From a virus, in IMG/VR virus record IMGVR_UViG_3300028895_000633, positions 1 through 25,617 of that record: a DNA stretch of 25,617 nucleotides. One strand, written 5' to 3'. Every line of letters starts with the position of its first letter. Within the stretch, counting starts at the first letter, position 1. This document shows positions 7,852-14,886 of this stretch, one piece after another. The position numbers were made by a program, and so were the translations under genes. Below the pieces are notes generated by a model. That model saw nothing but the letters and a program-made list of their open reading frames with translations. It was not told the origin of the DNA and did no database searches.

Positions 7852-8243
7852 CTCGCTGCCGATACGAACTGCTGCGGACGATCGACGAGCCCAACGCCCC
7901 GCGGCTGTACGCCTTGAGGTGTCCCGACTGCGGCCACACCCGCCTCGGCACCTACCCGCCGGAGAAGGTCTCGCGCCGCTGCCCGGTCAGAAGTTCGAAG
8001 GATGAAGAGGGGGAAAAACGGACGCTGGCCGATTGCGTTGCCGAACTGGTCGCCGACGGGAAGGCGACCCGCTCCAACGGCGAAATCGTCCGGCTGCTGC
8101 AAATCTGCGAACAATGCCCCCGCGACCTGTTCAGCGTCGCCGCCGGCGCCTGCACCGAAACCGGAACCCCCTGCCACTGGCACCAACACCACGCCGCAAG
8201 ACTCTGCCGGGGCACATGCCCCGGGTGGAAGAGTGAAGGGTGA
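7848..8243 (+). CDS. Cysteine-rich zinc-ribbon-like phage protein
   Basis: A 131-residue protein translationally coupled to the gene before it (ATGA overlap at 7848-7851). CPDC at residues 25-28 with C45 could form a zinc site. A second cysteine cluster (CEQC at 87-90, C102, C109, C120, C124), together with histidines in CHWHQHH, suggests another metal site. The stop TGA (8241-8243) falls inside a TGAAGGG heptamer array, so the last residues KSEG come from the repeat; the gene may originally have ended differently. The function is unknown. It closes the tail-gene cluster. Confidence 0.55.
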   Translation: MTRCRYELLRTIDEPNAPRLYALRCPDCGHTRLGTYPPEKVSRRCPVRSSKDEEGEKRTLADCVAELVADGKATRSNGEIVRLLQICEQCPRDLFSVAAGACTETGTPCHWHQHHAARLCRGTCPGWKSEG

Positions 8244-8268
8244 AGGGTGAAGGGTGAAGGGTGAAGGG
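8234..8268. repeat. Heptamer array (TGAAGGG)5
   Basis: Five perfect 7-base units in a row. Read on the other strand this is CCCTTCA, the same unit that precedes several start codons elsewhere. The array overlaps the 3' end of the upstream gene and supplies its stop codon. Confidence 0.95.
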
Positions 8269-8548
8269 TGAAACCTGGTGACCACGCCGGAACCGTAAGT
8301 GTCGGCCGCCACCGACGCCGACGGCGATAGGATCCTACCGCCGAAAACGTCGGGCTGGACGTCCGCATCGCCGGAAATGGCGATCCTGCAGCCCCGCCAC
8401 CCACGGCGATGCCGGCAGCCCCTTCTTCTTTCACCCTTCACCCTTCACCCTTCAAACTTCCTCCTCCCTCCCCCCTACTACCGCCGCCCGATACCGGCTA
8501 TCCTGATCTCGTCTGAACTGGGCCGGGGGGCGACGTGAGGCTTTTGGT
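8269..8548. other. Gene-free stretch between the tail module and the glycosyltransferase island
   Basis: About 280 bases with no convincing gene. The segment 8290-8430 is GC-rich and reads like degenerate coding sequence in pieces of more than one frame (for example DGDRILPPKTSGW, then DVRIAGNGD in another frame), which could be a decayed gene end. At 8434-8454 three CCCTTCA heptamers occur, followed by AACTTCC (8455-8461), which is the inverse of the array at 8234-8268. The two arrays thus bracket this stretch as inverted repeats. Confidence 0.5.
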
Positions 8549-9604
8549 ATGCCCACGCACCGCCCCGTCTTTCTCTTCGGCAGCCCCGGCGACATCGGCG
8601 GGGCCAAGACCGAAATCTGGCACACGCTCCGCCTCTGGCGCGAACACGGCCTCGAGGTCTCCGTCGTCACCGACCAGGCCGCCCCCGCCGTCTGGGTCGA
8701 CCGCCTCCGCGGTATCGGCTGCGAAATCTTCCCGCCGCCGGAGGACCTGAGCGACCTGGCCCACCTGACCGATCTGCACGGCTCGATCGCCGTGCTGTTC
8801 TGCTCCCAACACGCCACCAAGCACTACGCCGCCGATCTGCGCCGCTTCTGGTGCCGCCTGGTGGTGGTCGATTGCATGGGCGAACCGCTGCCCCTGACCC
8901 GCCGAGACGCCAAGCAAAACGGCCCGGCCGACGCCTACGTCTTTCAATCCCGCTTCCAACGGACCACCCACGAAGAAGCACTACGGCCCTACGGCTACAC
9001 CCCCGAACACGGCCACCTGATCCCCGGGGCCTTTTGCTGCGATGATTTCCCGTTCCGTCCGGAAAAACGCTGCGGCCCCAACCACGCGTTCCGTTTCGGC
9101 CGCATCAGCCGCCCCGACCGCCACAAGTTCAGCCGCCACACCTGGCAGATCTTCGACGCGGTGGACAACCCGAAAACGGCCCTGGTCCTCGGCTGGCTGC
9201 CCAAGCTCGAAAAGGCCATAGGAAAACCGCCGACCCACGTCCTGACCTATCCGCCTGGCGGCTTCGGCGCGAACGTCGAGTATTTCCTCTCCACGTTGCA
9301 CGCCTACTGCCAGCCCGGCGGCTCTGCCCTGGAGAACTGGCCCCGCGTGGGCCTGGAGGCGATGGCCACCGGCTGCCCGCTGATCGTTGACAACCGCGGC
9401 GGCTGGGTCGAAATGGTCCGCCACGGCTCGACCGGTTTTCTATGCGACGGCCCCGACGACTTCGTCGCAGCCCTGAACCTCCTCCACCACGACGACGCCC
9501 GCCGGCTCAAGATGGCCCACGCCGCCCGCGCCCGCGTCCAGAAACTAACCGACCCGGGCCCGATCTGGGAAGCCTGGGAGGCCCTATTTTCATCCCTCAA
9601 GTAG
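8549..9604 (+). CDS. GT-B-fold glycosyltransferase (GT4-like)
   Basis: A 351-residue enzyme expected to move a sugar from a nucleotide-sugar donor to an acceptor in the cytoplasm. The N-terminal half opens with a glycine-containing loop (FGSPGDIGGAKTE), as in GT-B enzymes. The C-terminal half has a donor-site segment ALENWPRVGLEAMATGCPLI followed by a glycine pair and FL (GGWVEMVRHGSTGFL), which matches the 'E-x(7)-E' region of GT4 family enzymes. ATG 8549 has a weak GAGG upstream. It is the first of five sugar-modifying genes in the accessory island. The acceptor is unknown: virion glycoprotein or host surface glycan are both possible. Confidence 0.8.
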   Translation: MPTHRPVFLFGSPGDIGGAKTEIWHTLRLWREHGLEVSVVTDQAAPAVWVDRLRGIGCEIFPPPEDLSDLAHLTDLHGSIAVLFCSQHATKHYAADLRRFWCRLVVVDCMGEPLPLTRRDAKQNGPADAYVFQSRFQRTTHEEALRPYGYTPEHGHLIPGAFCCDDFPFRPEKRCGPNHAFRFGRISRPDRHKFSRHTWQIFDAVDNPKTALVLGWLPKLEKAIGKPPTHVLTYPPGGFGANVEYFLSTLHAYCQPGGSALENWPRVGLEAMATGCPLIVDNRGGWVEMVRHGSTGFLCDGPDDFVAALNLLHHDDARRLKMAHAARARVQKLTDPGPIWEAWEALFSSLK

Positions 9605-9627
9605 CATGGGCCCCCGGCCCGTGTAAG
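9601..9627. repeat. Dispersed 27-bp repeat, copy 1
   Basis: A 27-base sequence beginning GTAGCATGGGCCCCCGGCCC recurs exactly at 10626-10652. It contains the inverted core GGGCC-CCC-GGCCC. The stop codon TAG of the glycosyltransferase (9602-9604) lies inside it. Both copies follow the end of a glycosyltransferase gene. Confidence 0.9.
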
Positions 9628-9629
9628 AC

Positions 9630-9657
9630 AACCGCCGCGGCGCAGAGACGCCGAGAA
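9630..9657. repeat. 28-bp inverted repeat flanking a small gene, left arm
   Basis: These 28 bases match the reverse complement of 9919-9946 at 24 of 28 positions. The two arms bracket the 82-codon gene at 9670-9918, like the ends of a cassette. Related sequence (AACCGCCGAGA core) occurs near 230-244, at 10664-10693 and, inverted, near 14165-14180. Confidence 0.8.
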
Positions 9658-9669
9658 AGGAAACCAATC

Positions 9670-9918
9670 ATGCCGGAAGAAACCCCCGCCGAAACCTGGG
9701 CCATTGTCGAAGTGATGGGCCACCAACGCTACGCCGGCCCCGCCTTCGAAAAGCACCTTGGCCCGTCGTCGATTTTCGCGATCACCCCTTGCACCGAGGC
9801 CGTTGCCCGCGCCGCCGCCGTCCAATTCTACGCCCAGCCGACAACGCTGCTGGACCTGCCGACCCGCCACTCGATTGCCTGTTGCGGGCCCCTCGAAGAC
9901 GACAATTGCCCCGTCTAA
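9670..9918 (+). CDS. Small conserved-looking protein, unknown function
   Basis: An 82-residue protein from ATG 9670, preceded by the common GAAAGGAAACC ribosome-binding motif. The N-terminus ETWAIVEVMGHQRYAGPA and the segment SSIFAITPCTEAVAR recall a small protein type I have seen in phage and environmental genomes without an assigned role. It has no membrane segment or obvious catalytic motif. It is bracketed by 28-bp imperfect inverted repeats, which suggests it moves or is exchanged as a unit. The function is unknown. Confidence 0.6.
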   Translation: MPEETPAETWAIVEVMGHQRYAGPAFEKHLGPSSIFAITPCTEAVARAAAVQFYAQPTTLLDLPTRHSIACCGPLEDDNCPV

Positions 9919-9946
9919 TTCTCTGCGTCTCCGCGTCTCGGCGGTT
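9919..9946. repeat. 28-bp inverted repeat flanking a small gene, right arm
   Basis: The right arm starts immediately after the stop codon TAA (9916-9918) and is the inverse of 9630-9657 (24 of 28 matches). Its TCTCTGCGTCTCCGCG core is a periodic GTCTC-type sequence. Confidence 0.8.
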
Positions 9947-9968
9947 CATCCCAACAGGAAAACGCCCC

Positions 9969-10619
9969 ATGCCAATCAATCTCGCCATCACCGTCCTGAC
10001 CTCCCCGCGGCCCAAGGCCACCCTGCAGACCGCCGTCGCCAGCCTGGCCCAGGCCGGCTACGACGGGCCCGAGGTCTGGATCCACGAGGACAGCCCGCCG
10101 TCGGGCCACTACACGGCCTACCTCTCGGCCCTGGCCGCCACGCTCGACGCCCGCCCCAAGGCCGAGGCGATCTTTCTACTGGAAGACGACGTCATCCTCT
10201 GCCGCGGCCTGGCCGACTACCTCGACCGCGAGTTGTGGCCAGCCGAGCCCGACACGATCGGCCTGGTCTCCCCCTACTGCCCGGCCGCCTACGCCCCGCG
10301 CCGCCGGGGCCTCGGCCGCCAATGGCGAACCCAGAACCGCGGCTGGGCCCTGGCCGGTTCCCAGGCCTGGATTTTTCCACGCCTTTCGGCGGAGCGAATC
10401 GTGGAAACGCTTGGCCCGCGCCAGTCCAACTACAACGCCGACGCCGAGATCGGCAAATTCCTGCAAACCGCCGGCCTGGCCTGTTGGTATCACTCGCCCA
10501 GCCTGGTCGAACACATCGGCATCGGCAATTCGGCCCTAGGCGACGACCTGGCCGGCCCCTTGCGCCAGTCCGCCGATTTCATCGGAACGCTGGCGAACCC
10601 GAACGACCTGTTCAAGTAG
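9969..10619 (+). CDS. GT-A-type glycosyltransferase-like protein
   Basis: A 216-residue protein whose fold looks like a short GT-A glycosyltransferase. The N-terminus (NLAITVLTSPRPKATLQTAV) has the 'T-x-x-R-P-x-x-L-x-x-x-L' type of opening strand and helix. A FLLEDDVILC segment near residue 72 provides the acidic metal-binding motif (EDD). A later WALAGSQAWIF, with NYNADAEIGKFL, may form the acceptor side. ATG 9969 is chosen because it follows the cassette repeat and opens the conserved N-terminus. Its neighbours are another glycosyltransferase upstream and a sulfotransferase downstream, which suggests a shared glycan product. Donor and acceptor are unknown. Confidence 0.7.
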   Translation: MPINLAITVLTSPRPKATLQTAVASLAQAGYDGPEVWIHEDSPPSGHYTAYLSALAATLDARPKAEAIFLLEDDVILCRGLADYLDRELWPAEPDTIGLVSPYCPAAYAPRRRGLGRQWRTQNRGWALAGSQAWIFPRLSAERIVETLGPRQSNYNADAEIGKFLQTAGLACWYHSPSLVEHIGIGNSALGDDLAGPLRQSADFIGTLANPNDLFK

Positions 10620-10625
10620 CCGCCC

Positions 10626-10652
10626 GTAGCATGGGCCCCCGGCCCGTGTAAG
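10626..10652. repeat. Dispersed 27-bp repeat, copy 2
   Basis: An exact copy of 9601-9627, placed 6 bases after the stop codon of the preceding glycosyltransferase. It is followed by an AACCGCCGAGA-type repeat (10664-10693) and an ACCACGGAAAACACGGAAAA segment (10694-10714) that leads into the ribosome-binding site of the sulfotransferase gene. Confidence 0.9.
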
Positions 10653-10663
10653 GAAGACGAGCC

Positions 10664-10693
10664 AACCGCCGAGACGCCGAGCCGCCGAGAGAA
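10664..10693. repeat. AACCGCCGAGA-family dispersed repeat
   Basis: About 30 bases built from GCCGAGACGCCGAGCCGCCG-type units. It is related to the 28-bp arms at 9630-9657 and 9919-9946 and to the shorter copy near 230-244. It lies in the gap before the sulfotransferase gene. Confidence 0.65.
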
Positions 10694-10726
10694 CCACGGA
10701 AAACACGGAAAAGAAAGGAACGCCCC

Positions 10727-11350
10727 ATGAACCTCCCCGCCGCCTGCAACTACTCCGACGAATACAACCTGTTATATTTTCACGTCCCACGTACCGGGGG
10801 CAGTAGCTTCGAAGCCCTGGACATCTGGGACCAATGGGCCGGCCACGTCCGCGCCCGCGACGTCCGCCGCCGCCTGACTCCCACGTCCTGGAAGCGATGC
10901 GTCAAGGCCGGCTTCGTCCGCGATCCGCTCACCCGCTTCGCCTCGGCCTACCACTACCTTTTCAATATGCCGCCCGACCACCGTTGGGCGACCGCCAACG
11001 CCGCCATATCCGCCTGGGTCCGCGACTACGCGACGCTCGAGGCCTTTGCCGCCGCGTTTCCCACGATGCCGAAGCGCGTCCGCGACGACGTCCACTTCCG
11101 CCCCCAGCATCGGTTCCTATGTGCCGGCCCGCGAAAAATCATCGTCGATTTCGTCGGCCGCTACGAGAACCTGACCCAGGACTACGCCCGCCTGGCCAAC
11201 TACTGCGGCCTCGATCATCGCGCCCATCCCCTGCCACACAAAAACGCCGCGCAGTACCCACTTGATTTGTCCGCTCTGGCCCTCTCCCTCTCCTCCGCCC
11301 AAGCCCTTACCGACTACTACGCCGCCGACTACGAGGTATTTGGCTATTGA
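10727..11350 (+). CDS. Sulfotransferase (Sulfotransfer_2-like)
   Basis: A 207-residue enzyme expected to transfer sulfate from PAPS to a carbohydrate. Residues 17-27 (YFHVPRTGGSS) form the 5'-phosphosulfate loop of PAPS-dependent sulfotransferases. Residues 62-77 (GFVRDPLTRFASAYHY) match the 3'-phosphate site with the usual R...R...S...Y spacing. FVGRYENLTQDYARLANYC, then LPHKNAAQY and the C-terminal YYAADYEVFGY, complete the family pattern. The start ATG 10727 has a GAAAGGAA site 7 bases upstream. The stop (11348-11350) lies in a TTGATGA heptamer. Flanking glycosyltransferases imply the substrate is a sugar chain. PAPS would have to come from the host. Confidence 0.85.
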   Translation: MNLPAACNYSDEYNLLYFHVPRTGGSSFEALDIWDQWAGHVRARDVRRRLTPTSWKRCVKAGFVRDPLTRFASAYHYLFNMPPDHRWATANAAISAWVRDYATLEAFAAAFPTMPKRVRDDVHFRPQHRFLCAGPRKIIVDFVGRYENLTQDYARLANYCGLDHRAHPLPHKNAAQYPLDLSALALSLSSAQALTDYYAADYEVFGY

Positions 11351-11458
11351 TGATCGGCGATTGTTGATTGCCGAAGGTAATACGCTCCACTTCAACAATC
11401 AGCAATCATCAATCGGCAATCATCAATCCACCCTTCACCCTTCACCCTTCGGACTTCC
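11347..11458. repeat. Composite heptamer element, second copy
   Basis: Four heptamers of TTGNNGA type (11347-11374, one reading TCGGCGA) are followed by a 17-base spacer and five of the inverse type TCNNCAA (11392-11426). Then come CCCTTCA, CCCTTCA, CCCTTCG (11431-11451) and GACTTCC (11452-11458). ATG of the next gene follows at 11460. The layout is the same as at 3004-3143. The TGA of the sulfotransferase is inside the first heptamer. Confidence 0.9.
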
Positions 11459-11459
11459 C

Positions 11460-12275
11460 ATGACCAACTCGCCCCGTCCCGCTTCACCCGGCCCCCATAC
11501 TCCCGGAAGCCCTCGCACGCAACTAAGAATCGCCGCCGTTTGCTGTACGTTCCGCCGGCCGGAGCTACTCGGCCAGATGATCCGCTGTTTCGAGCGCCAG
11601 ACCTACGAAAACCGCCGGCTGGTGATCCTTGACGACGCCGGCCAGTACCCCGACCAGCCGACCGGCGACCGTTGGCGGGTCGTCTCGACCGGTGTCCGCT
11701 TCGACAGCCTCGGCCAGAAGCGCAACGCCGCGGCCAGCCTGATCGACCCCGACACCGACGTAATTGCCCCCTGGGACGATGACGATCTCTATCTGCCCCA
11801 CGCCCTGAAAGCCCAGGCCGAGACGATGGCCGTCTCCGATGCCGACTGGATCCGCCCGTCGGTCGTGCTCGACGTTACCCGCGACGGGTCCGGCGACCTG
11901 ATCCAGATCGCCACCAACACCCCGGCCGACCCGGCCTGGAAATGCTACCACGCCGCCTGGGCCTTTTCCTGCAATGTATTCCGTGAAGCCGGGGGTTACC
12001 CGCCGGACCAAAGCAACGGCGAAGACGCGGCCCTGGCCGCCAAGCTCTCCAACTGCAACACGCCCGAGGCCGACCCCATCGCCTACGGATGGAAACCCTA
12101 CTCGATCCACCGCACCCACACAGGCCACCGCCACCTATCCGGCATGGGCCCCCGGGGCTGGCACCGCATGGGCCGCGGCGCGACGGCCAAGGCCGAGCTA
12201 ACCGTCTACGACCCGCCGGGAATCGACCTCGACAATCCCAACATTCGCCCGGGAGTAACGGCAAGACCGTTTTAG
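11460..12275 (+). CDS. Family 2-type glycosyltransferase (GT-A)
   Basis: A 271-residue enzyme. Residues 21-60 have the GT2 opening (LRIAAVCCTFRRPELLGQMI... and the ILDDAGQ nucleotide-binding strand). SLGQKRNAA at 83-91 and APWDDDDLYLP at 103-113 form the metal-binding DxD region. NGEDAAL further on is the likely catalytic/acceptor acidic motif, and a WHRMGRGA helix follows. The start at ATG 11460 sits directly after the pyrimidine-rich heptamer array. The frame is open further upstream through the repeat, but conserved sequence begins only after it. No Shine-Dalgarno site is visible. It is part of the sugar-modification island; the substrate is unknown. Confidence 0.82.
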   Translation: MTNSPRPASPGPHTPGSPRTQLRIAAVCCTFRRPELLGQMIRCFERQTYENRRLVILDDAGQYPDQPTGDRWRVVSTGVRFDSLGQKRNAAASLIDPDTDVIAPWDDDDLYLPHALKAQAETMAVSDADWIRPSVVLDVTRDGSGDLIQIATNTPADPAWKCYHAAWAFSCNVFREAGGYPPDQSNGEDAALAAKLSNCNTPEADPIAYGWKPYSIHRTHTGHRHLSGMGPRGWHRMGRGATAKAELTVYDPPGIDLDNPNIRPGVTARPF

Positions 12276-12326
12276 TATCCCCACGCCCGCGACCATTCCT
12301 CCGCCGCCAAGAGAAAGGCCCCGTCC

Positions 12327-12581
12327 GTGAAAGCGCCGCCGATCGAAAGCTACGCCGACGCCGTCCGCAACAACGCGGTTGTGGCCGCCTTCCACCGCGC
12401 CGGCCGACCCGCCCACGAGTGTATCGTCGCGCTGGCCAAGATAAACGCCGACCTGATCGCCCAGGTTATGGAACTCGAGGCGATGCGACCCCGCCGCTAC
12501 CGTGTTGGCGACGTCGAGTGGGTATATCGCTGTCCGACTGACGCCATCCCGGTTGTTCAACTTGAGGGCCCCAACCCATGA
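12327..12581 (+). CDS. Small hypothetical protein
   Basis: An 84-residue protein starting at GTG 12327, with a GAGAAAGG ribosome-binding site 8-15 bases upstream. It looks helical in the first 50 residues (YADAVRNNAVVAAFHRAG, ALAKINADLIAQVMELEAM) and beta-like after (YRVGDVEWVYRCP). No family is recognised. Its last codons overlap the next start (ATGA at 12578-12581), so the two genes are co-translated. Confidence 0.55.
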   Translation: MKAPPIESYADAVRNNAVVAAFHRAGRPAHECIVALAKINADLIAQVMELEAMRPRRYRVGDVEWVYRCPTDAIPVVQLEGPNP

Positions 12582-13051
12582 AACTCAGCCGCCGACGGAT
12601 GAAGAAGGCCCGGGCCACGCGGGCCGAAATGGAAAACCAGATCGAGATCGGGGTCCGCCGCGGGGTCTTCGTCCTGGCCCGGCTCGGCCGCCGTTGGCGG
12701 ATCATGCGGCCCGGCCGCCGCGGCTACCTGGTCCCGGTCACCGAGGCCCGTTGTCTCTATAACCCGCTGATCGACCAACTGGCCGCGCTGGATATCATCC
12801 AACGGGCCGGCCTGACCCCCGACCATGCCGCCGCTGCGTTGCCGCTATTGGTGGATACCGCCCGGGTCCAGGACTGCCACGTCTCCTACGTCGCCCAATC
12901 CGCGGCCCGCGCCCTCGAACGATCCACCCTGGCCAGCGTCGACGGCGACTTCTCCCGCAACGTCCGCCGCCTGGCCGAACGAATCGCCGCCTCCGCCTCC
13001 TCCTGCAAAATCACCCCCTCGGTCCGAAAATGCCCTTTCTCCGGACCATAA
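12578..13051 (+). CDS. Basic hypothetical protein
   Basis: A 157-residue, strongly basic protein overlapping the previous gene by 4 bases. Residues 1-45 (MKLSRRRMKKARATRAEME and further arginines) are rich in positive charge, which would fit nucleic-acid binding. The middle (LIDQLAALDIIQRAGLTPDHAAAALPLLVDTA) is helical. I do not recognise the family. The last ~15 residues (CKITPSVRKCPFSGP) look less protein-like, so the true functional end may be earlier. Confidence 0.5.
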   Translation: MKLSRRRMKKARATRAEMENQIEIGVRRGVFVLARLGRRWRIMRPGRRGYLVPVTEARCLYNPLIDQLAALDIIQRAGLTPDHAAAALPLLVDTARVQDCHVSYVAQSAARALERSTLASVDGDFSRNVRRLAERIAASASSCKITPSVRKCPFSGP

Positions 13052-13120
13052 AACCCGACATTTGCCCCCGAAACCCTACCCCGAGGCCCGCAAAAATGGC
13101 CGATTTCGCCCGATGTTTCA

Positions 13121-13148
13121 CCCTTCACCCTTCACCCTTCAAACTTCC
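13121..13148. repeat. (CCCTTCA)3-AACTTCC start-proximal array
   Basis: Three CCCTTCA heptamers and AACTTCC lead directly into ATG 13149 with no spacing. The first codons of the gene again contain CCCTTCACCCTTCC, so the array may extend into the coding sequence. The 70 bases before it (13052-13120) hold no gene. Confidence 0.9.
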
Positions 13149-14048
13149 ATGACCGCCCTTCACCCTTCCACCGTCCGCCTGATCTACTCCCCGCCGGCCG
13201 AAGGCGAGATCCGCCGCGGGCCGGCCGTCGGGATGGCCGGGTTGGTCCACTACCTCGAGAAGTTCGGCCTGCCCGAATGGCTCTCGATCGCGGCCTCCGC
13301 TTGCGATACCGCGATCCCTTGGTATTGGAACGCCGGCCAGGCCCGAGCCGCCGCCCGCGACGCGACCGCCGGCCGGCCGTTCATCATCGGCCCCAACATG
13401 CTCTGGGTGAACCGCGTCCGTCCCAACGCCACCCGCCACGAGCGGACGATCGCCCGGGCCCCGACCTGCCGGCTCATCTTCTGCCATACGCCCGAGTATG
13501 CCGACTGCATCCGCCGGGGCCTGGGCCAACACAACGCCGCGGAGATCTGCCCGGTCCCCTATCCCGTCTGGCCCGAGCCGCCCGACCTGGGAACCCTGCC
13601 GTTCTTCCCCTTGCTGATCTACTACAAATCGGGCCCCTACGACGACCTGGTCACCGCCCTGCGCGACCGCTGGCCCCGGGCCGTGGTGCTGCGATACGGG
13701 ACCCACAGCCGCAACACGCTCTTGACCCTGGCCCGTCAGAGCCGCGCCGCGGTCTACCTCTCCGCCGACGACCACGGCCCCCTGGCCCTGGCTGAGATCC
13801 TGCTGTCCGGCTGCCCCGTCATCGGCCACCGCTCGACCGCCCCCTGGATCGAGCCCGACCAAACCGGCCTGTACATCGACGACCTGGCCGACGCGGCGGC
13901 CGTCGTTTCCGCCGTGGAGGACCTCCACGAGTGGGACCTCAATCCGATCCGCGATCGAGCCCGCGAGTTGTTCGACCCGCGGCTGATTGTGGAGACCGTA
14001 CTCGCCGCCCTTGATCGCGCGCGACGCCACGAGCCAGGAAGAGATTGA
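13149..14048 (+). CDS. GT-B-fold glycosyltransferase
   Basis: A 299-residue protein. The N-terminal domain opens with VRLIYSPPAEGEIRRGPA and has a PFIIGPNMLWVNR strand-loop. The C-terminal domain carries the GT-B donor pattern: AVYLSADDHGPLALAEILLSGCPVIGH, with a 'GLY' (TGLYIDDLADAAAVV) a little later, as in GT4-like enzymes. It is slightly shorter than typical GT4 enzymes. The start at ATG 13149 immediately follows a CCCTTCA array and has no Shine-Dalgarno site. The stop TGA (14046-14048) lies in a TTGACGA heptamer. It is the last of five sugar-modifying genes of the island; the substrate is unknown. Confidence 0.75.
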   Translation: MTALHPSTVRLIYSPPAEGEIRRGPAVGMAGLVHYLEKFGLPEWLSIAASACDTAIPWYWNAGQARAAARDATAGRPFIIGPNMLWVNRVRPNATRHERTIARAPTCRLIFCHTPEYADCIRRGLGQHNAAEICPVPYPVWPEPPDLGTLPFFPLLIYYKSGPYDDLVTALRDRWPRAVVLRYGTHSRNTLLTLARQSRAAVYLSADDHGPLALAEILLSGCPVIGHRSTAPWIEPDQTGLYIDDLADAAAVVSAVEDLHEWDLNPIRDRARELFDPRLIVETVLAALDRARRHEPGRD

Positions 14049-14124
14049 CGATTGATGATTAGCGATTGCTGATTGATGAAGGAAGACAGGCGAGCGAACT
14101 CCCTCGACAATCAATCATCAATCA
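14045..14124. repeat. TTGNNGA / TCNNCAA heptamer element, third copy
   Basis: Five heptamers (TTGACGA, TTGATGA, TTAGCGA, TTGCTGA, TTGATGA; 14045-14079), a spacer and a shorter inverse part (TCGACAA and then two TCAATCA; 14104-14124). There is no CCCTTCA part in this copy. The glycosyltransferase stop codon is inside the first unit. It is followed by an inverted AACCGCCGAGA-type fragment (about 14165-14180). Confidence 0.85.
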
Positions 14125-14261
14125 GATACCCCAGAAAGGATAACGGCGAGAAGCGAGTCCCTTCGCGTCTCGGCGGTTTCCTTCCCCCTGTAGTGCGTTC
14201 GCCCTCACCGGCCGAATTTTCTCGAAAATACTTTTTCGCGTCGCCGTAACCCCTTGCTGCC

Positions 14262-14277
14262 ATACGCTTTAGCGTAT
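14262..14277. promoter_or_regulatory. Operator-like palindrome O1
   Basis: ATACGCT-TT-AGCGTAT is a perfect 7-bp inverted repeat with a 2-base centre. It matches the second palindrome 57 bases downstream at 13 of 16 positions, which is the pattern of a repressor bound at two sites. Confidence 0.75.
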
Positions 14278-14318
14278 CGTCTTTTTTCGCCCCGATTCGG
14301 TTTTTCCTCTTCCTTTCT

Positions 14319-14337
14319 ATACGCTCTGCCGTATAAT
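14319..14337 (+). promoter_or_regulatory. Operator-like palindrome O2 overlapping a TATAAT -10 box
   Basis: ATACGCTCTGCCGTAT (14319-14334) is the second copy of the palindrome. A perfect TATAAT (14332-14337) overlaps its right half. No good -35 box is visible at the proper distance, so the promoter may be weak or activator-dependent. A protein bound here would block it. The gene at 14371 starts 34 bases after the -10 box. The two XRE regulators downstream (15453 and 15901) are the obvious candidates to bind. Confidence 0.7.
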
Positions 14338-14370
14338 AAGAATGTGGGGCGAACGAAAGGAAACGAGCAA

Positions 14371-14853
14371 ATGACCAACACGCGAACCAACGCCATCCGA
14401 AACACGGCCGCCAAGCTGGCCAAGATCCAAAACCGCAAGACGAAGGCCGCCTTCGCCGCCCGGATCGACCGCGAGGCGGCCGGCCTCGGCTGCACAGCCG
14501 ACGAGTTGCTCGATGCCGTCCGCGGCGTGGCCGCCGAGCGAAACGAGCGGCGCAACCGCGAGGCGGCCGGCTGGAAGGCCCGCCAGGCCGAGGAAACGGC
14601 CCTAATGGAAGCCTGGGCCGCCGCCCGTGCCGATCTGCTGGCCGCCGGCTGGGCGCTGACCCACGAATCGGAAAGCGGCTCGGAATACTACCAGCGCGAC
14701 GGCCGAACGCTCCGCCTGGCCGACCACCTGGTCCCCGCCACCCCCGAGCGCGACATGGCCGCCGCCGACCGCGGCAACGCGGGCCCCTGGGATGTCGAGA
14801 TCATCGTCGGTTCGATGGCCTGGCGGTCCCACGTCGCCCAACTCTGCGAGTAA
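14371..14853 (+). CDS. Hypothetical protein, first gene behind the operator/promoter
   Basis: A 160-residue protein from ATG 14371 with a GAAAGGAAACG ribosome-binding site. The N-terminal 100 residues are strongly helical and rich in Ala, Arg and Glu (NTAAKLAKIQNRKTKAAFAARIDREAAGLG, AAERNERRNREAAGWKARQAEE), likely a coiled coil. The C-terminal part has beta-like sequence (SGSEYYQRDGRTLRLADHLVP, WDVEIIVG). I recognise no family. It begins a run of four + strand genes that includes two regulators. Confidence 0.6.
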   Translation: MTNTRTNAIRNTAAKLAKIQNRKTKAAFAARIDREAAGLGCTADELLDAVRGVAAERNERRNREAAGWKARQAEETALMEAWAAARADLLAAGWALTHESESGSEYYQRDGRTLRLADHLVPATPERDMAAADRGNAGPWDVEIIVGSMAWRSHVAQLCE

Positions 14854-14886
14854 ATCCACCAACCCCAATCGAAAGGAAACCGAACG

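Noticed and set aside
8299-8538. A 79-codon open frame starting at GTG
   Set aside because: It runs through a CCCTTCA array, has no ribosome-binding site and no consistent coding character. At most it is a decayed gene end.
12825-13148. Upstream extension of the glycosyltransferase at 13149
   Set aside because: The frame is open, but it overlaps a better-supported gene and is Pro/Ser-rich. The conserved enzyme sequence begins only after the CCCTTCA array.
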